Shown: one piece after another, positions 16,751 to 26,107 of the stretch | Numbering within the stretch: position 1 is the first letter of the stretch | How the letters are laid out: every line of letters begins with the position of its first letter | Origin: Dokdonella sp. | GTDB lineage: Bacteria > Pseudomonadota > Gammaproteobacteria > Xanthomonadales > Rhodanobacteraceae | Direction of reading: 5' to 3' | NCBI RefSeq assembly: GCF_017744955.1 | Contig: NZ_JAGIAG010000001.1 | Location: 248,001-312,000, forward strand | Length of the DNA: 64,000 nt | The notes under the pieces: model-generated | The model's database searches: none | Told to the model about the DNA's origin: nothing | What the model saw: only the letters and a program-made list of their open reading frames with translations | Made by a program: the position numbers and the translations under genes

Positions 16751-17653
16751 TCACCAAGGCCAGAAGATCGCCAGCGCCAGCGCGCCGAGCAGGCCGAACT
16801 TCAGCGTGTAGTAGAGCTTCTTGTGCGACTTGCGCAGCCGCTTGGCCCGCGCACGCACCTGGTAGAACGAGGCGAACGCGCGGTTGAGTCCGCCGGTGGC
16901 GTCGCCTTCCATGTTCGGCGAAGCGGCGGCGGCGACGAAGCGGCGCGCGACGAAGCGGTTCAGCGCGGTCGCCCAGCGGTACTTCATCGGCCGCTCGACG
17001 TCGCAGAACAAGATGATGCGGTCGCGCTCGGTGCCGTTCTCGGCGCGATGGATGAAGGTCTCGTCGAACATCACGCTCTCGCCGTCGCGCCAGCTGTAGC
17101 GCTCGCCGTCGACCTCGATGTAGCAGCGGTCGTCGCCCGGCGTGAGCAGGCCGAGGTGATAGCGCAGGGAGCCGGCGTACGGGTCGCGATGCTTGCGCAG
17201 CTCGCTGCCCGGTGGCAGTTCGGCGAACATCGCCGCCTTCACGCTCGGGATCGAGCGCAGCAGCGCCGTCGTGCGCGGGCACAGCGTCGCCGCGGACGGG
17301 TGCGCGTCGTCGTACCACTTCAAGTAGAAGCGCTTCCAGCCGCGGCGGAAGAACGAATTGAAACCGACGTCGTTGTACTGGTCGGAGGCCTTGATCTGCT
17401 GCGCCGCGCGCAGCGCCAGCGCCTCCTCGCGGATCTCCTGCCAGCGCTCGCGCAGCGGCGCCAGCTCGGGAAACTGCTCGATCGGGATGTAGCGGCTCGT
17501 CGGCACCCGCGAGCAGGCGTACATCAGCACGTTCAGCGGCGCCATGAAGCTCGAGTGGTCGGTCAGCTGGCGCGACAGGCGCAGCCGCACGCGGCCGCGC
17601 AGATGGATGTAGGCGGCGCAGCCCACGAAGATTGCCAGGATCAACCACTTCAT
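16751..17653 (-). CDS. lpxO: lipid A hydroxylase LpxO (Asp/Asn beta-hydroxylase family)
   Basis: 300 aa. An N-terminal membrane helix and a short basic loop (AYIHLRGRVRLRLSRQLTDH) are followed by the LpxO-type FPELAPLRERWQEIREEAL and a 2-oxoglutarate/Fe(II) dioxygenase domain with iron ligands H155 and D157 (KHRDPY) and H202 (FIHRAEN). LpxO adds a 2-hydroxyl to a secondary acyl chain of lipid A on the cytoplasmic face of the inner membrane. The C-terminal end (LLGALALAIFWPW) is a second hydrophobic stretch. ATG 17653 matches the family N-terminus. Confidence 0.9.
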   Translation of the reverse strand: MKWLILAIFVGCAAYIHLRGRVRLRLSRQLTDHSSFMAPLNVLMYACSRVPTSRYIPIEQFPELAPLRERWQEIREEALALRAAQQIKASDQYNDVGFNSFFRRGWKRFYLKWYDDAHPSAATLCPRTTALLRSIPSVKAAMFAELPPGSELRKHRDPYAGSLRYHLGLLTPGDDRCYIEVDGERYSWRDGESVMFDETFIHRAENGTERDRIILFCDVERPMKYRWATALNRFVARRFVAAAASPNMEGDATGGLNRAFASFYQVRARAKRLRKSHKKLYYTLKFGLLGALALAIFWPW

Positions 17654-17728
17654 CGGGAAAGGACGTCGGATTTCGCAGACCACGTAGTTTACCTTCTGCC
17701 CATCGCCGCCGTTATGTCGACGATCCAC

Positions 17729-17734
17729 TAAGAT
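17729..17734 (+). promoter_or_regulatory. candidate -10 box upstream of ilvA
   Basis: TAAGAT, 29 bp before the ilvA ATG, of the CTAnnnT pattern found before other genes here. No -35 can be named. Confidence 0.3.
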
Positions 17735-17763
17735 CGAACGCCGTTCAGCCGCCGCGATCGCGC

Positions 17764-19290
17764 ATGTCCGACCACGATCTCCTGCGCCGCATCCTGACCG
17801 CGCGCGTCTACGACGTGGCGCGCGAGAGCGAACTCGACTTCGCGCCGAACCTGTCCGCGCGCCTGGGCAACCGCGTGTTCCTGAAGCGCGAAGACAACCA
17901 GCCGGTGTTCTCCTTCAAGCTGCGCGGCGCCTACAACAAGATGGCGCAGCTCGGCCCGGAGCAGCGCGCGCGCGGCGTATTCGCGGCCTCGGCCGGCAAC
18001 CACGCGCAAGGTGTCGCACTGGCCGCGCGCAAGCTCGGCCTGCGCGCAGCGATCGTGATGCCGGTGACCACGCCGGCGGTGAAGATCGACGCGGTGCGCG
18101 CGCACGGCGGCGACGCGGTCGAGGTGGTGCTCGCCGGCGAGTCCTACAGCGACGCCTACCGCGCCGCGGTCGAACTCGGCGAACAGCGCGACCTGACCCT
18201 GATCCACCCGTTCGACGACCTCGACGTGATCGCCGGCCAGGGCACGGTCGCGATGGAGATCCTGCGCCAGCACCAGGCGCCGATCCACGCGATCTTCGTG
18301 CCGGTCGGCGGCGGCGGGCTGATCGCCGGCGTCGCCGCCTACGTCAAGGCGGTGCGGCCCGAGATCCGCGTGATCGGCGTGCAGACCGAGGACTCCGACG
18401 CGATGGCGCGCTCGCTCGAAGCCGGCAAGCGCGTCGAGCTGGCCGAGGTGGGGCTGTTCTCCGACGGCACCGCGGTCAAGCTCGCCGGAGCGGAAACCTT
18501 CCGCCTATGCCGCGCGCACGTCGACGAGATCCTGCGCGTGGACACCGACGCGCTCTGCGCCGCGATCAAGGACGTGTTCGCCGACACGCGCAGCCTGCTC
18601 GAACCGGCCGGCGCGCTGGCCGTCGCCGGCGCCAAGCGCTATGCCGAGCGCGAGCGGCTCGCCGGCGAAACGCTGGTCGCGATCTGCAGCGGCGCGAACC
18701 TGAACTTCGATCGCCTGCGCTTCGTCGCCGAGCGCGCCGAAGTCGGCGAGGCGCGCGAGGCGCTGTTCGCGATCACGATTCCGGAGGAGCGCGGCAGCTT
18801 CCGCCGCTTCTGCGCGCTGCTCGGCGAACGCAGCATCACCGAGTTCAACTACCGCATCGGCGACCCGCACCAGGCGCGCCTGTTCGTCGGCGTGCAGACC
18901 CGCGGCGCCGGCGAGAACGCGGCGATCGCCGCCGACTTCGCGCGCGGCGGTTTCGACGTGCTCGACCTGACCCACGACGAACTGGCCAAGCTGCACCTGC
19001 GCCACATGGTCGGCGGCCGCTCCGAACTGGCCGCCGACGAGCTGCTGTACCGCTTCGACTTCCCCGAGCGCCCCGGCGCGCTGGCGCGCTTCCTCGCCGC
19101 GCTCGATCCGGCCTGGAACATCAGCCTGTTCCACTACCGCAACCACGGCGCCGACTACGGCCGCATCCTGGTCGGCCTGCAGGTGCCCGAGGCTGACCGC
19201 ACCGCGCTCGCCGCGTTCCTCGCCAGGCTCGGCTACGCGCACCGCGACGAGAGCGACAACCCGGCGTATCGCCTCCTGCTGCGCGCCTGA
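17764..19290 (+). CDS. ilvA: biosynthetic threonine ammonia-lyase
   Basis: 508-509 aa. The PLP-binding lysine is K52 in FSFKLRGAYNK, the phosphate loop is PVGGGG(L), and SAGNHAQGVA is the substrate loop. Residues ~325-508 hold two ACT-like regulatory modules (ALFAITIPEERGSF and LLYRFDFPERPGALARF), characteristic of the isoleucine-inhibited biosynthetic enzyme. It converts threonine to 2-oxobutanoate, the first committed step to isoleucine. It stands alone, divergent from lpxO, without other ilv genes. Confidence 0.96.
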   Translation: MSDHDLLRRILTARVYDVARESELDFAPNLSARLGNRVFLKREDNQPVFSFKLRGAYNKMAQLGPEQRARGVFAASAGNHAQGVALAARKLGLRAAIVMPVTTPAVKIDAVRAHGGDAVEVVLAGESYSDAYRAAVELGEQRDLTLIHPFDDLDVIAGQGTVAMEILRQHQAPIHAIFVPVGGGGLIAGVAAYVKAVRPEIRVIGVQTEDSDAMARSLEAGKRVELAEVGLFSDGTAVKLAGAETFRLCRAHVDEILRVDTDALCAAIKDVFADTRSLLEPAGALAVAGAKRYAERERLAGETLVAICSGANLNFDRLRFVAERAEVGEAREALFAITIPEERGSFRRFCALLGERSITEFNYRIGDPHQARLFVGVQTRGAGENAAIAADFARGGFDVLDLTHDELAKLHLRHMVGGRSELAADELLYRFDFPERPGALARFLAALDPAWNISLFHYRNHGADYGRILVGLQVPEADRTALAAFLARLGYAHRDESDNPAYRLLLRA

Positions 19291-19407
19291 ATCGCGGGAG
19301 CGGCGCCGGCCGACCGGTCCGGCCGTTCCCCGACGTGACACTCGGCGACGGCGTCTTGCGAGTGTCGACCATGCGCGCTCCTTCCCGGGCGCGATTGGGG
19401 AACGAAC

Positions 19408-20889
19408 ATGAACCGACGGCTTGTCCGGTTCGGGCGGCTGCTCCGCCTCGGCCGCCCGTATCTGATCGCGCTCTTCGTCGCGTCGCACGCGGCGACGGCT
19501 GCCGCGCAAAGCTCCGACTACATCCATGCCGACGGCTTCGACGGCGGCCTGCCGTGCGTTCAATTCGCCGCCGGCCAAGGGTGGTCGCACCAATCGCTCC
19601 CCGCCCAGCAGGGCGACTTCGCGATCCAGTTCGACGCGACACCCTCGGCGGACCACATCGACTCGGTGATCGGCCTTTCCGACGGTGCCGCCGACGCGTT
19701 CGACGATCTGGCCGCCGCCGTGTCCTTCCGGCCGGAAGGACACATCTCCGCGCGCAACGGCAGCGCCTATCCGGGCACGTCCATCGCCTACAGCGGCGGC
19801 GGCCGCTACCGGTTCCGCGTCGTCGTCCACCTGAGGCCGAGGGTGTATTCGATTTACGTGACGCCGCCGGGCGGCAGCGAACGGACGCTCGGCTCGAACT
19901 TCGCCTTCCGCACCCAGCAGGCGACCGCGTCGCGGCTCGATCAGCTCTCCAGCATCGTCGCCGGCCCCACGGGCTCGACTTCGGTGTGCGGTCTGCGCCT
20001 GGAAGCCGCGCCGCCGGCCGCACTCGAATACGGCTACCTGCCTCCGGTGCAGATCGTCGGCGGCGGAACGAACCCCGAGCCGGTGCCGGCCGGCTACATC
20101 CACCAGACGGCGTGGGACCTGCGCGACGGCGGGCCGGACATCGAAGGCGTCTACGCCCACGACTTCGGCAATTGGAAGTCGCTGGTCTGGCGCTGGGCCG
20201 ATACGCGGCGCGTGGATTCGATCCAGCGCGTCCATCCCGGCCCTGGCACCGAGGCGCCGGTGTACCGCTTCGAACTGACCCAGGCCGACCGGCCCTCGTC
20301 CGGCACGGACGGCAATCATCCGCGCGCGGAGTTCTTTTCGGTCGATCCGGAAGAGGACCGCCGCGGACGCGTGCCGCCGCGCGAGAACATCATCCGCGAC
20401 GGCGACGAGTACTGGGCCACCTACGCCCTCTACCTGCGCGGCGATTTTCCGCTGAACCATCAATGGGCCACGCTGGGCCAGCGCAAGTTCCAGAACGGCC
20501 GCAGGAATCCGGGGCAGTGGTTCACCTTGAACGTGCACCGCAACAACCTGGACTACAACGTGCCGCTCGGCGGACAAAGCGACTACCACTTCATCGCGAA
20601 CGTGTCCGACGTGCTCGAGCGCTGGATCCAGGTGACGATCCACGAAAAGGCATCCTCCGGCAGCGACGGCCTGTTCGAGCTGTACATCGACGGCGCGCGC
20701 GTGGAGCGACGCGAGGGAGCCACCCTCGACCCCGGCGACATCAACTACAACTTCCACATCGGCTACTACCGCGAGAACGACGGCGGACCTTCCACCAGGC
20801 CCGGCACAGGCGTGGTCTACATGACGCCGCTGCTGATCCTGCGCGGCGCCAATCCGGCCGGCATGGATGCGGTGCCGAGCCTGCCGTGA
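19408..20889 (+). CDS. secreted polysaccharide lyase-like protein
   Basis: 493 aa. A signal peptide (to ~34, ATAAAQS) is followed by a short DGFDGGLPC segment and a first domain with RFRVVVHLRPRVYSIYVTPPG, a jelly-roll/LamG-like carbohydrate-binding pattern. The C-terminal half (~220-490) resembles heparin lyase I-type polysaccharide lyases: RAEFFSVDPEE, DEYWATYALYLRGDFPLNHQW, GQWFTLNVHRN, WIQVTIHEKAS and a closing FHIGYYRENDG. It probably degrades an extracellular polysaccharide; substrate unknown. ATG 19408 lies after an upstream GGGGAAC. Confidence 0.72.
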   Translation: MNRRLVRFGRLLRLGRPYLIALFVASHAATAAAQSSDYIHADGFDGGLPCVQFAAGQGWSHQSLPAQQGDFAIQFDATPSADHIDSVIGLSDGAADAFDDLAAAVSFRPEGHISARNGSAYPGTSIAYSGGGRYRFRVVVHLRPRVYSIYVTPPGGSERTLGSNFAFRTQQATASRLDQLSSIVAGPTGSTSVCGLRLEAAPPAALEYGYLPPVQIVGGGTNPEPVPAGYIHQTAWDLRDGGPDIEGVYAHDFGNWKSLVWRWADTRRVDSIQRVHPGPGTEAPVYRFELTQADRPSSGTDGNHPRAEFFSVDPEEDRRGRVPPRENIIRDGDEYWATYALYLRGDFPLNHQWATLGQRKFQNGRRNPGQWFTLNVHRNNLDYNVPLGGQSDYHFIANVSDVLERWIQVTIHEKASSGSDGLFELYIDGARVERREGATLDPGDINYNFHIGYYRENDGGPSTRPGTGVVYMTPLLILRGANPAGMDAVPSLP

Positions 20890-20904
20890 TGTAGAGGTCG
20901 CAGC

Positions 20905-20939
20905 CGGCGCACCGTCGCCGCGACGGTGGCGGTGCGCCG
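20905..20939 (+). terminator. hairpin after the polysaccharide lyase gene
   Basis: CGGCGCACC (20905-20913) pairs with GGTGCGCCG (20931-20939), and ACCGTCG/CGACGGT forms an inner stem. It begins 16 nt after the stop codon. There is no T-tract, so it is a terminator-like or mRNA-end structure. Confidence 0.5.
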
Positions 20940-21051
20940 AAGCCGGAGCGCGAATGCGCCGTCGTCCCCGCGATCGCGGCGCCGGGCTGGACGCCGGCGC
21001 CGCGCGCGCGCAGGATGGGAAGTTTCCCCACCGACCGCATCGCGTTCGCGC

Positions 21052-24000
21052 ATGGACGAATCGACCTTCCGGCTGTGGCTGTCGCAGCGCGCGGAATCCG
21101 CGCTGGGCCTGTCCACGCTCGAACAAGGCGCCGACTATCTGCGCCGCGGTCGCGTGCGCCGCACCTGGTACGACCGCAGCGACGCGAAGACCGGCGCGCT
21201 GCACGGCAGCGTGCAGGGCAGCGCGCCGGAGCCGTACACCGCCACCGTGCGCATCGCGCTGAACGGCTCGGCGCAGCCGCATCTGTACACGCAGTGCACC
21301 TGCCCGCTCGGCGGCGACTGCAAGCACGTCGCCGCGCTGGTGCTGAAGGCGCTCGACGCCGCCGCGCCGGTACCGCTGCTGCCGGTCGATCCGCCGCTCG
21401 GTCCGTGGGCGAGCTGGCTGGACACGCTCGAAGCGCCGGCCGCCGCTCCCGCCGAGAAGACGGCGGGGCCCGAGCGCGTGTTCGGTTTCGTGCTGCGCCT
21501 CGGCGCCGGCGCGCTGCCGGGCCTGCAGGCGCAGCCGGTCTGGCTGACGCCGGGCAAGCGCGGCGGCTTCGTCGCGCCGCGGCCGATCCAGCCGCATCTG
21601 GTCGGCGATCCGTGGGCCGGGCTCAGCGCGGCGCAGTTCGAGCACGTCGCGCAGCTGCGCATGCGCACGCCGGCGTCCGCCGGCGCGTATCTGCTGACCG
21701 AAGCGCGCGACGAAGCGCTGCTCGAAGCGCTGCTGGCCGACTATCCGTGCTTCATGGACCGGCCGTCGGCGCAGCGCATCGTGCTCGGCCCGCAGCGCGC
21801 GCTCGGCTGGCAGTGGCAGAGCTACGAGGACGGCAGCCAGAAGCTGATGCCGGTATTGGCCGAGGCCTCGCCGAAGGCGCGCCTGCTGCGCATCGGCCGG
21901 CTCTGGTACTGGGAACCGGCGCAGCGCGCGCTCGGCCTGGTCGACGCCGACGCCGAGGTCGCCGAGGCCGCGCTGCGCGCGCCGGTGCTGCTGCCCGAAC
22001 AGGCCGCCCTGCTCGACGAACGCTGGCAACGCAGCCCGCGCCTGAAATCGCTGCCGGCGCCGACGCCGGCGGCGCAGCTGGAAACGCACAAGGTCACGCC
22101 GACGCCGGTGCTGACCCTGCGCGCGGTGCCGGCGCAGGCGCTCGGCCAGCCCTACCAGGCCGGCGGCGTGCGCCTCAGCTTCGACTACGACGGCCCGCGC
22201 CTGAAGTTCGCCGCCGCCGCCTCGCGCGAGCGGCGCCTGCACGACGGCCGCCTGCTCGAGATCGTGCGCGACCGTGCCAGCGAGATCGCCGCGATCGAAC
22301 GCCTCGACAGCGTCGGCTTCGTCGACGCCGAACTGCTGCCGCGCATCGCCGGGGTCGCGCGCGGCGCTTTGCGCCAGGGCGACTTCGTCATCGAACACGG
22401 CCGCGGCCAGCTCGCCGCAGCGGATCAGGTGTTCGCGCTCGCCTCGCGCCTGCGTGAGCTCGGCTTCCGCATCGAATCGGAAGCCGATTTCCCGTTCGAG
22501 CTGGTCGACGAGCCGGACGACTGGTACGCCGAGATCGAGGAGTCCGGCAACGCCTGGTTCGACCTGCGCTTAGGGGTAGACGTCGGCGGCGAACGCGTCG
22601 ACCTGCTGCCGATCCTGCATCGCCTGCTGGCTGACCCGCAGTTCCCGTTCACGCCGCGCAAGGGCGAGGCCGAGGACGCGGTCTGGCTGGTGCCTATCGA
22701 CGCGCGCCGGCGCATTCCGCTGCCGCTGACCAAGTTGCGCGAACTGATCTCGCCGCTGCTCGAATGGCTGCAGACCACCGGCAACGAGGTCGCCGACGGC
22801 ACGCTGCGCCTGCGCCGCTCGCAGGCCTCGGTGCTGCAGCAGCTCGGCCCGGACCTGCCGTGGCGCGGCGGCGAGCGACTGCGCGCCGAACTCGAGCGCC
22901 TGCGCGACGCGCGCATGCCGCTGGCCGAGCCGGAAGGCTTCCGCGCGAGCTTGCGCGGCTACCAGCGCGACGGTCTCGCCTGGCTCGGCTTCCTCGCCGA
23001 CGCCGGCCTCGGCGGCATCCTCGCCGACGACATGGGCCTCGGCAAGACCGTGCAGCTGCTCGCGCATCTGCTCTCGGAAAAGCACCGCGGCCGCCTCGAC
23101 GGTCCGGCGCTGATCGTCGCGCCGACCAGCCTGGTCGCCAACTGGCGCGAGGAGGCGGAGCGCTTCGCGCCGGATCTGTCGGTGCTGGTCCTGCACGGGC
23201 CCGCGCGCGCGGAACTGCATGCGGAGATTCCGCGGCACGACCTGGTCATCACCACCTATCCCCTGCTCGCGCGCGACGAGGACGCGCTCGCCGCGCACAC
23301 CTACGCCCTGCTCGTGCTCGACGAGGCGCAGGCGATCAAGAACGCCAAGAGCCAGACCGCCCGGTCGGTGCGCAAGCTGCCGGCGCGACGGCGCCTGGCG
23401 ATGACCGGCACGCCGCTGGAGAACCATCTCGGCGAGCTGTGGGCGCAGTTCGACGCGGTCGAGCCCGGCCTGATCGGCAGCGAGAAGAACTTCACCAAGT
23501 TCTATCGCACGCCGATCGAGAAGCGCGGCGACGTCGAACGTCGCGAGCGCCTGCAGCAGCGCATCGCGCCACTGCTGTTGCGCCGGCGCAAGGAAGACGT
23601 GCTCGACGACCTGCCGCCGAAGACCGAGATCGTGCGCAAGGTCGAGCTCGACGGCGCGCAGCGCGAACTCTACGAGACGCTGCGCCTGGCCCAGCACGAG
23701 CGCGTGCTGGCGGAGGTGCGCAAGCGCGGCATCGCGCAGAGCGGCATCGTCGTGCTCGACGCGCTGCTGAAGCTGCGCCAGGCCTGCTGCGATCCGCGCC
23801 TGGTCAAGCTCGAAGGCGCGCGCCGCGTCGACGGTTCGGCCAAGCTGGAACTGCTGCTCGATCTGGTCGACAGCCTCGTCGACGAGGGCCGCCGCGTGCT
23901 CGTGTTCAGCCAGTTCACCGAGATGCTCGGCCTGATCGGCGGCGCACTCGCCGAGCGCAAGCTGCGCTGGCAGATGCTGACCGGCGACACGCCCGCGCGC

Positions 24001-24351
24001 GAGCGCGGCGGCCTGGTCAAGCGCTTCCAGGAAGGCCGCGTGCCGCTGTTCCTGATCAGCCTCAAGGCCGGCGGCGTCGGCCTCAACCTGACCGCCGCCG
24101 ACACCGTGATCCACTACGACCCGTGGTGGAACCCGGCGGTCGAGACACAGGCCACCGATCGCGCCCATCGCATCGGCCAGGACAAGGCCGTATTCGTCTA
24201 CAAGCTGATCTGTTCGGGCACCGTCGAGGAGAAGATCCAGGCGCTGCAGCAGCGCAAGGCCGAACTCGCGCAGGCCGTGCTCGAAGGCGGCAGCACGCAG
24301 AGTCTGCGCTTCGACGAGGAAGACCTGGCCGAGCTGTTCGCGCCGTTGTAG
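21052..24351 (+). CDS. SWIM zinc-finger SNF2/SWI2 family helicase
   Basis: 1099 aa. An N-terminal SWIM zinc finger is seen at C82, C84, C90 and H92 (CTCPLGGDCKH). A long middle region precedes an SNF2 ATPase: Walker A DDMGLGKT near residue 660, DEAQ box near 755, and MTGTPLENHLGELW. The second RecA-like domain ends with VGLNLTAADTVIHYDPWWNP and ATDRAHRIGQ. Such bacterial SNF2 proteins are double-stranded DNA translocases, often of unknown role. No restriction or defence partner lies beside it. ATG 21052 is chosen from the conserved N-terminus. Confidence 0.93.
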   Translation: MDESTFRLWLSQRAESALGLSTLEQGADYLRRGRVRRTWYDRSDAKTGALHGSVQGSAPEPYTATVRIALNGSAQPHLYTQCTCPLGGDCKHVAALVLKALDAAAPVPLLPVDPPLGPWASWLDTLEAPAAAPAEKTAGPERVFGFVLRLGAGALPGLQAQPVWLTPGKRGGFVAPRPIQPHLVGDPWAGLSAAQFEHVAQLRMRTPASAGAYLLTEARDEALLEALLADYPCFMDRPSAQRIVLGPQRALGWQWQSYEDGSQKLMPVLAEASPKARLLRIGRLWYWEPAQRALGLVDADAEVAEAALRAPVLLPEQAALLDERWQRSPRLKSLPAPTPAAQLETHKVTPTPVLTLRAVPAQALGQPYQAGGVRLSFDYDGPRLKFAAAASRERRLHDGRLLEIVRDRASEIAAIERLDSVGFVDAELLPRIAGVARGALRQGDFVIEHGRGQLAAADQVFALASRLRELGFRIESEADFPFELVDEPDDWYAEIEESGNAWFDLRLGVDVGGERVDLLPILHRLLADPQFPFTPRKGEAEDAVWLVPIDARRRIPLPLTKLRELISPLLEWLQTTGNEVADGTLRLRRSQASVLQQLGPDLPWRGGERLRAELERLRDARMPLAEPEGFRASLRGYQRDGLAWLGFLADAGLGGILADDMGLGKTVQLLAHLLSEKHRGRLDGPALIVAPTSLVANWREEAERFAPDLSVLVLHGPARAELHAEIPRHDLVITTYPLLARDEDALAAHTYALLVLDEAQAIKNAKSQTARSVRKLPARRRLAMTGTPLENHLGELWAQFDAVEPGLIGSEKNFTKFYRTPIEKRGDVERRERLQQRIAPLLLRRRKEDVLDDLPPKTEIVRKVELDGAQRELYETLRLAQHERVLAEVRKRGIAQSGIVVLDALLKLRQACCDPRLVKLEGARRVDGSAKLELLLDLVDSLVDEGRRVLVFSQFTEMLGLIGGALAERKLRWQMLTGDTPARERGGLVKRFQEGRVPLFLISLKAGGVGLNLTAADTVIHYDPWWNPAVETQATDRAHRIGQDKAVFVYKLICSGTVEEKIQALQQRKAELAQAVLEGGSTQSLRFDEEDLAELFAPL

Positions 24352-24625
24352 TACGCGACCAGTCCGATCCGCTGGCGCGAGTCGTGGCCGAACCGATCGC
24401 GCTCGCGTCGACGAATGGCGCGATTGGGCACGCCGTTACCCACCTCGAAGTCCGCAAGCGAGAGGCTTGGCCGAGCGATTCGCCTTCGTCGACCGGACGA
24501 TTCATCAGCGTGAATCGCGACGCAATCGACGCCCGCTGATAACAGCGTGATAACGCCGAGCCGACGCGACGCTCATGTCGCCGGCGCGAGACTGCACCCA
24601 TCGTGCAACGAAAGGAGAAGCAGCA
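24352..24625. other. intergenic region without recognisable gene
   Basis: Between the SNF2 helicase and the small lipoprotein gene. It contains a TGATAAC direct repeat just upstream of the lipoprotein leader (near 24537 and 24549) but no ORF with domain signal and no clear terminator. Confidence 0.5.
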
Positions 24626-24757
24626 ATGAAAACCTTGCTGAATCGCCTCACCTTGTCGGCCGCCGCGCTGGGCCTGCTGTTCGCCCTGGCGGGTTGCAAG
24701 CCGCCACCCGATCAGCAGCCGGCGCCAACACCGCCGAGCGGACAATCCAGTCGCTGA
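24626..24757 (+). CDS. tiny lipoprotein
   Basis: 43 aa. A classic lipoprotein signal: MKTLLNRLTLSAAALGLLFALAGC with lipobox LAGC. The mature part is only about 20 residues, Pro/Gln/Ser-rich (KPPPDQQPAPTPPSGQSSR). An excellent AAAGGAG site precedes the ATG by 6-7 nt, which argues strongly that this short gene is real. It may be an entericidin-like or envelope-spacer lipoprotein, but no specific family is recognised. Confidence 0.75.
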   Translation: MKTLLNRLTLSAAALGLLFALAGCKPPPDQQPAPTPPSGQSSR

Positions 24758-24771
24758 CCTCGCATTCGCGA

Positions 24772-24788
24772 CGCCGCCTCAGGCGGCG
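24772..24788. terminator. hairpin between convergent lipoprotein and Dph6-like genes
   Basis: CGCCGCC (24772-24778), loop TCA, GGCGGCG (24782-24788). It overlaps the stop of the minus-strand gene and lies 15 nt after the lipoprotein stop, so it can serve both directions. Confidence 0.4.
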
Positions 24789-25462
24789 CCGCGTTCGAGC
24801 AGATCGACGTATTGGAAACGCCCGTCGCGCAGCACGCGCTCGCCCTGCGTGAGCGCGAGCGGTTCGGGCCACAACGGTCCGGCGTAGACGCAGGTGTGGA
24901 ATTCGCCGTTCTCGCCGCAGGGATCGACACCGGGCGGTAAATCTTCGAGCAGGTGAGTGTCGTATTCGCGGCCGCAAAAGTCGGCCGCGAGCTGCCTCGT
25001 GTCGACGCAGCACAGGATCGCGCGATAGCCGCGGTCGACGAAATCCTGCGCGAGGCGCGCCGTGTCTTCGCCCCATAACGGAAACACGCCGCGCCAGCCG
25101 TGGCGGGCGAGCTGCGCTTCGCGCCAGGCGCGCACGTCGGCGAGGAACAGATCGCCGAATGCGACGGTGGCGAGTTCGGGTTCGACTTCGCGCGCGGTGG
25201 CGAGCGCGTGAGCGAACGCCGTCTCGTACGCGTCGTTGTCGGCATCTGCTGCGAGCTCGGCGACGTACAGCGGCAGGGCGAGGCTGGCTGCCTGGCGATG
25301 CAGGATCGAACGCCGCACGCCGTGCATGGCGATGCGGCCGTAGTCGGCGGTAACGGTGGTCAGCAGTCCTGCGACGCGATAGCGCGTGTCGGCGAGCAGG
25401 CGCTCCAGCGTCAGCGTCGCATCCTTGCCGCCGCTCCACGACAGCAGTACCGGCTCACTCAC
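24779..25462 (-). CDS. Dph6-like ATP-binding (adenosine nucleotide alpha-hydrolase) protein
   Basis: 227 aa. Starts with the PP-loop SWSGGKDATLTLERLL and contains GDLFLADVRAWREAQL, FPLWGEDTARLAQDFVDRGY and the terminal GENGEFHTCVYAGPLW, all typical of the diphthine-ammonia ligase-like family found in bacteria. Bacteria lack diphthamide, so the real amidation or adenylation substrate is unknown. GTG 25462 is the start; it overlaps the stop of the upstream DUF938 gene as GTGA, indicating coupling. Confidence 0.85.
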   Translation of the reverse strand: MSEPVLLSWSGGKDATLTLERLLADTRYRVAGLLTTVTADYGRIAMHGVRRSILHRQAASLALPLYVAELAADADNDAYETAFAHALATAREVEPELATVAFGDLFLADVRAWREAQLARHGWRGVFPLWGEDTARLAQDFVDRGYRAILCCVDTRQLAADFCGREYDTHLLEDLPPGVDPCGENGEFHTCVYAGPLWPEPLALTQGERVLRDGRFQYVDLLERGAA

Positions 25463-26070
25463 CGCACGCGACGCCACAAGCGCAGGCGGTTGTTCGCCGG
25501 CATCGCCACGTCGTCGACGAGATCGAATCCCGCCGCCGCGGCGAGCGCGTCGACCTCGGCCGCGTCGCGCAGGCCCATCTGCGGCGAGCGTGCCTTCAGC
25601 GAAGCGTCGAACGCGGCGTTGCTGTCGCTGGTGTAATGGCCGGCATGGTTGAACGGGCCGTAGATGGCGAGTTTCGCGTCCAGCGTCGTCGCCGCGGGCA
25701 GCGCGGCGAACAGCATCTGGACTTCGGGCCAGCTCATGATGTGCAGCGTATTGGCGCTGAACACGGCGTCGTAGGTTTCGCGCGGCCACACCCCGCCGAC
25801 CTCGAGCGTCAGCGGCGGCGGCGTGTTGGCGAGATTGGCGTCGTCGAGCCACGCCTGCAGACCCGGCAGCGCCTCGGCGCGTTCGGACGTCTGCCAGCTC
25901 ACATGCGGCAGCACCGGTGCGAAATACACGGCGTGCTGGCCCGTGCCGCTGCCGATCTCCAGCACGCGGCGGCGGTCGGCGAACCAGTCGCGCAGCACGG
26001 CGAGGATCGGATCGCGGTTGCGTTCGCAGGCCGCGGAGAAGGGTTTGTCGGGACGGCGGTCGTCGGTCAT
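25459..26070 (-). CDS. DUF938 family SAM-dependent methyltransferase
   Basis: 203 aa. The N-terminus FSAACERNRDPILAVLR and the SAM-binding motif VLEIGSGTGQHAVYFA identify the DUF938 class I methyltransferase family. Later IYGPFNHAGHYTSDSNAAFD is a strongly conserved family block. Substrate unknown. Translationally coupled to the downstream Dph6-like gene by a 4-base overlap, suggesting they act together. Confidence 0.9.
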   Translation of the reverse strand: MTDDRRPDKPFSAACERNRDPILAVLRDWFADRRRVLEIGSGTGQHAVYFAPVLPHVSWQTSERAEALPGLQAWLDDANLANTPPPLTLEVGGVWPRETYDAVFSANTLHIMSWPEVQMLFAALPAATTLDAKLAIYGPFNHAGHYTSDSNAAFDASLKARSPQMGLRDAAEVDALAAAAGFDLVDDVAMPANNRLRLWRRVR

Positions 26071-26107
26071 GCGTCAGTGTGCCCGGGTGGGGGGGGCCAC
26101 GCGCATC

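Noticed and set aside
18505..22398. Very long open frame (about 1300 codons) on the minus strand over ilvA, the polysaccharide lyase and the SNF2 gene
   Set aside because: Its translation is a repetitive Arg/Ala/Gly/Val pattern without domains and lies antisense to three well-supported genes. Such frames arise from high GC.
21052..24351. SNF2 helicase as part of a phage-defence system
   Set aside because: No nuclease, methyltransferase or other defence partner is adjacent; similar stand-alone SWIM-SNF2 genes are ordinary chromosomal genes.
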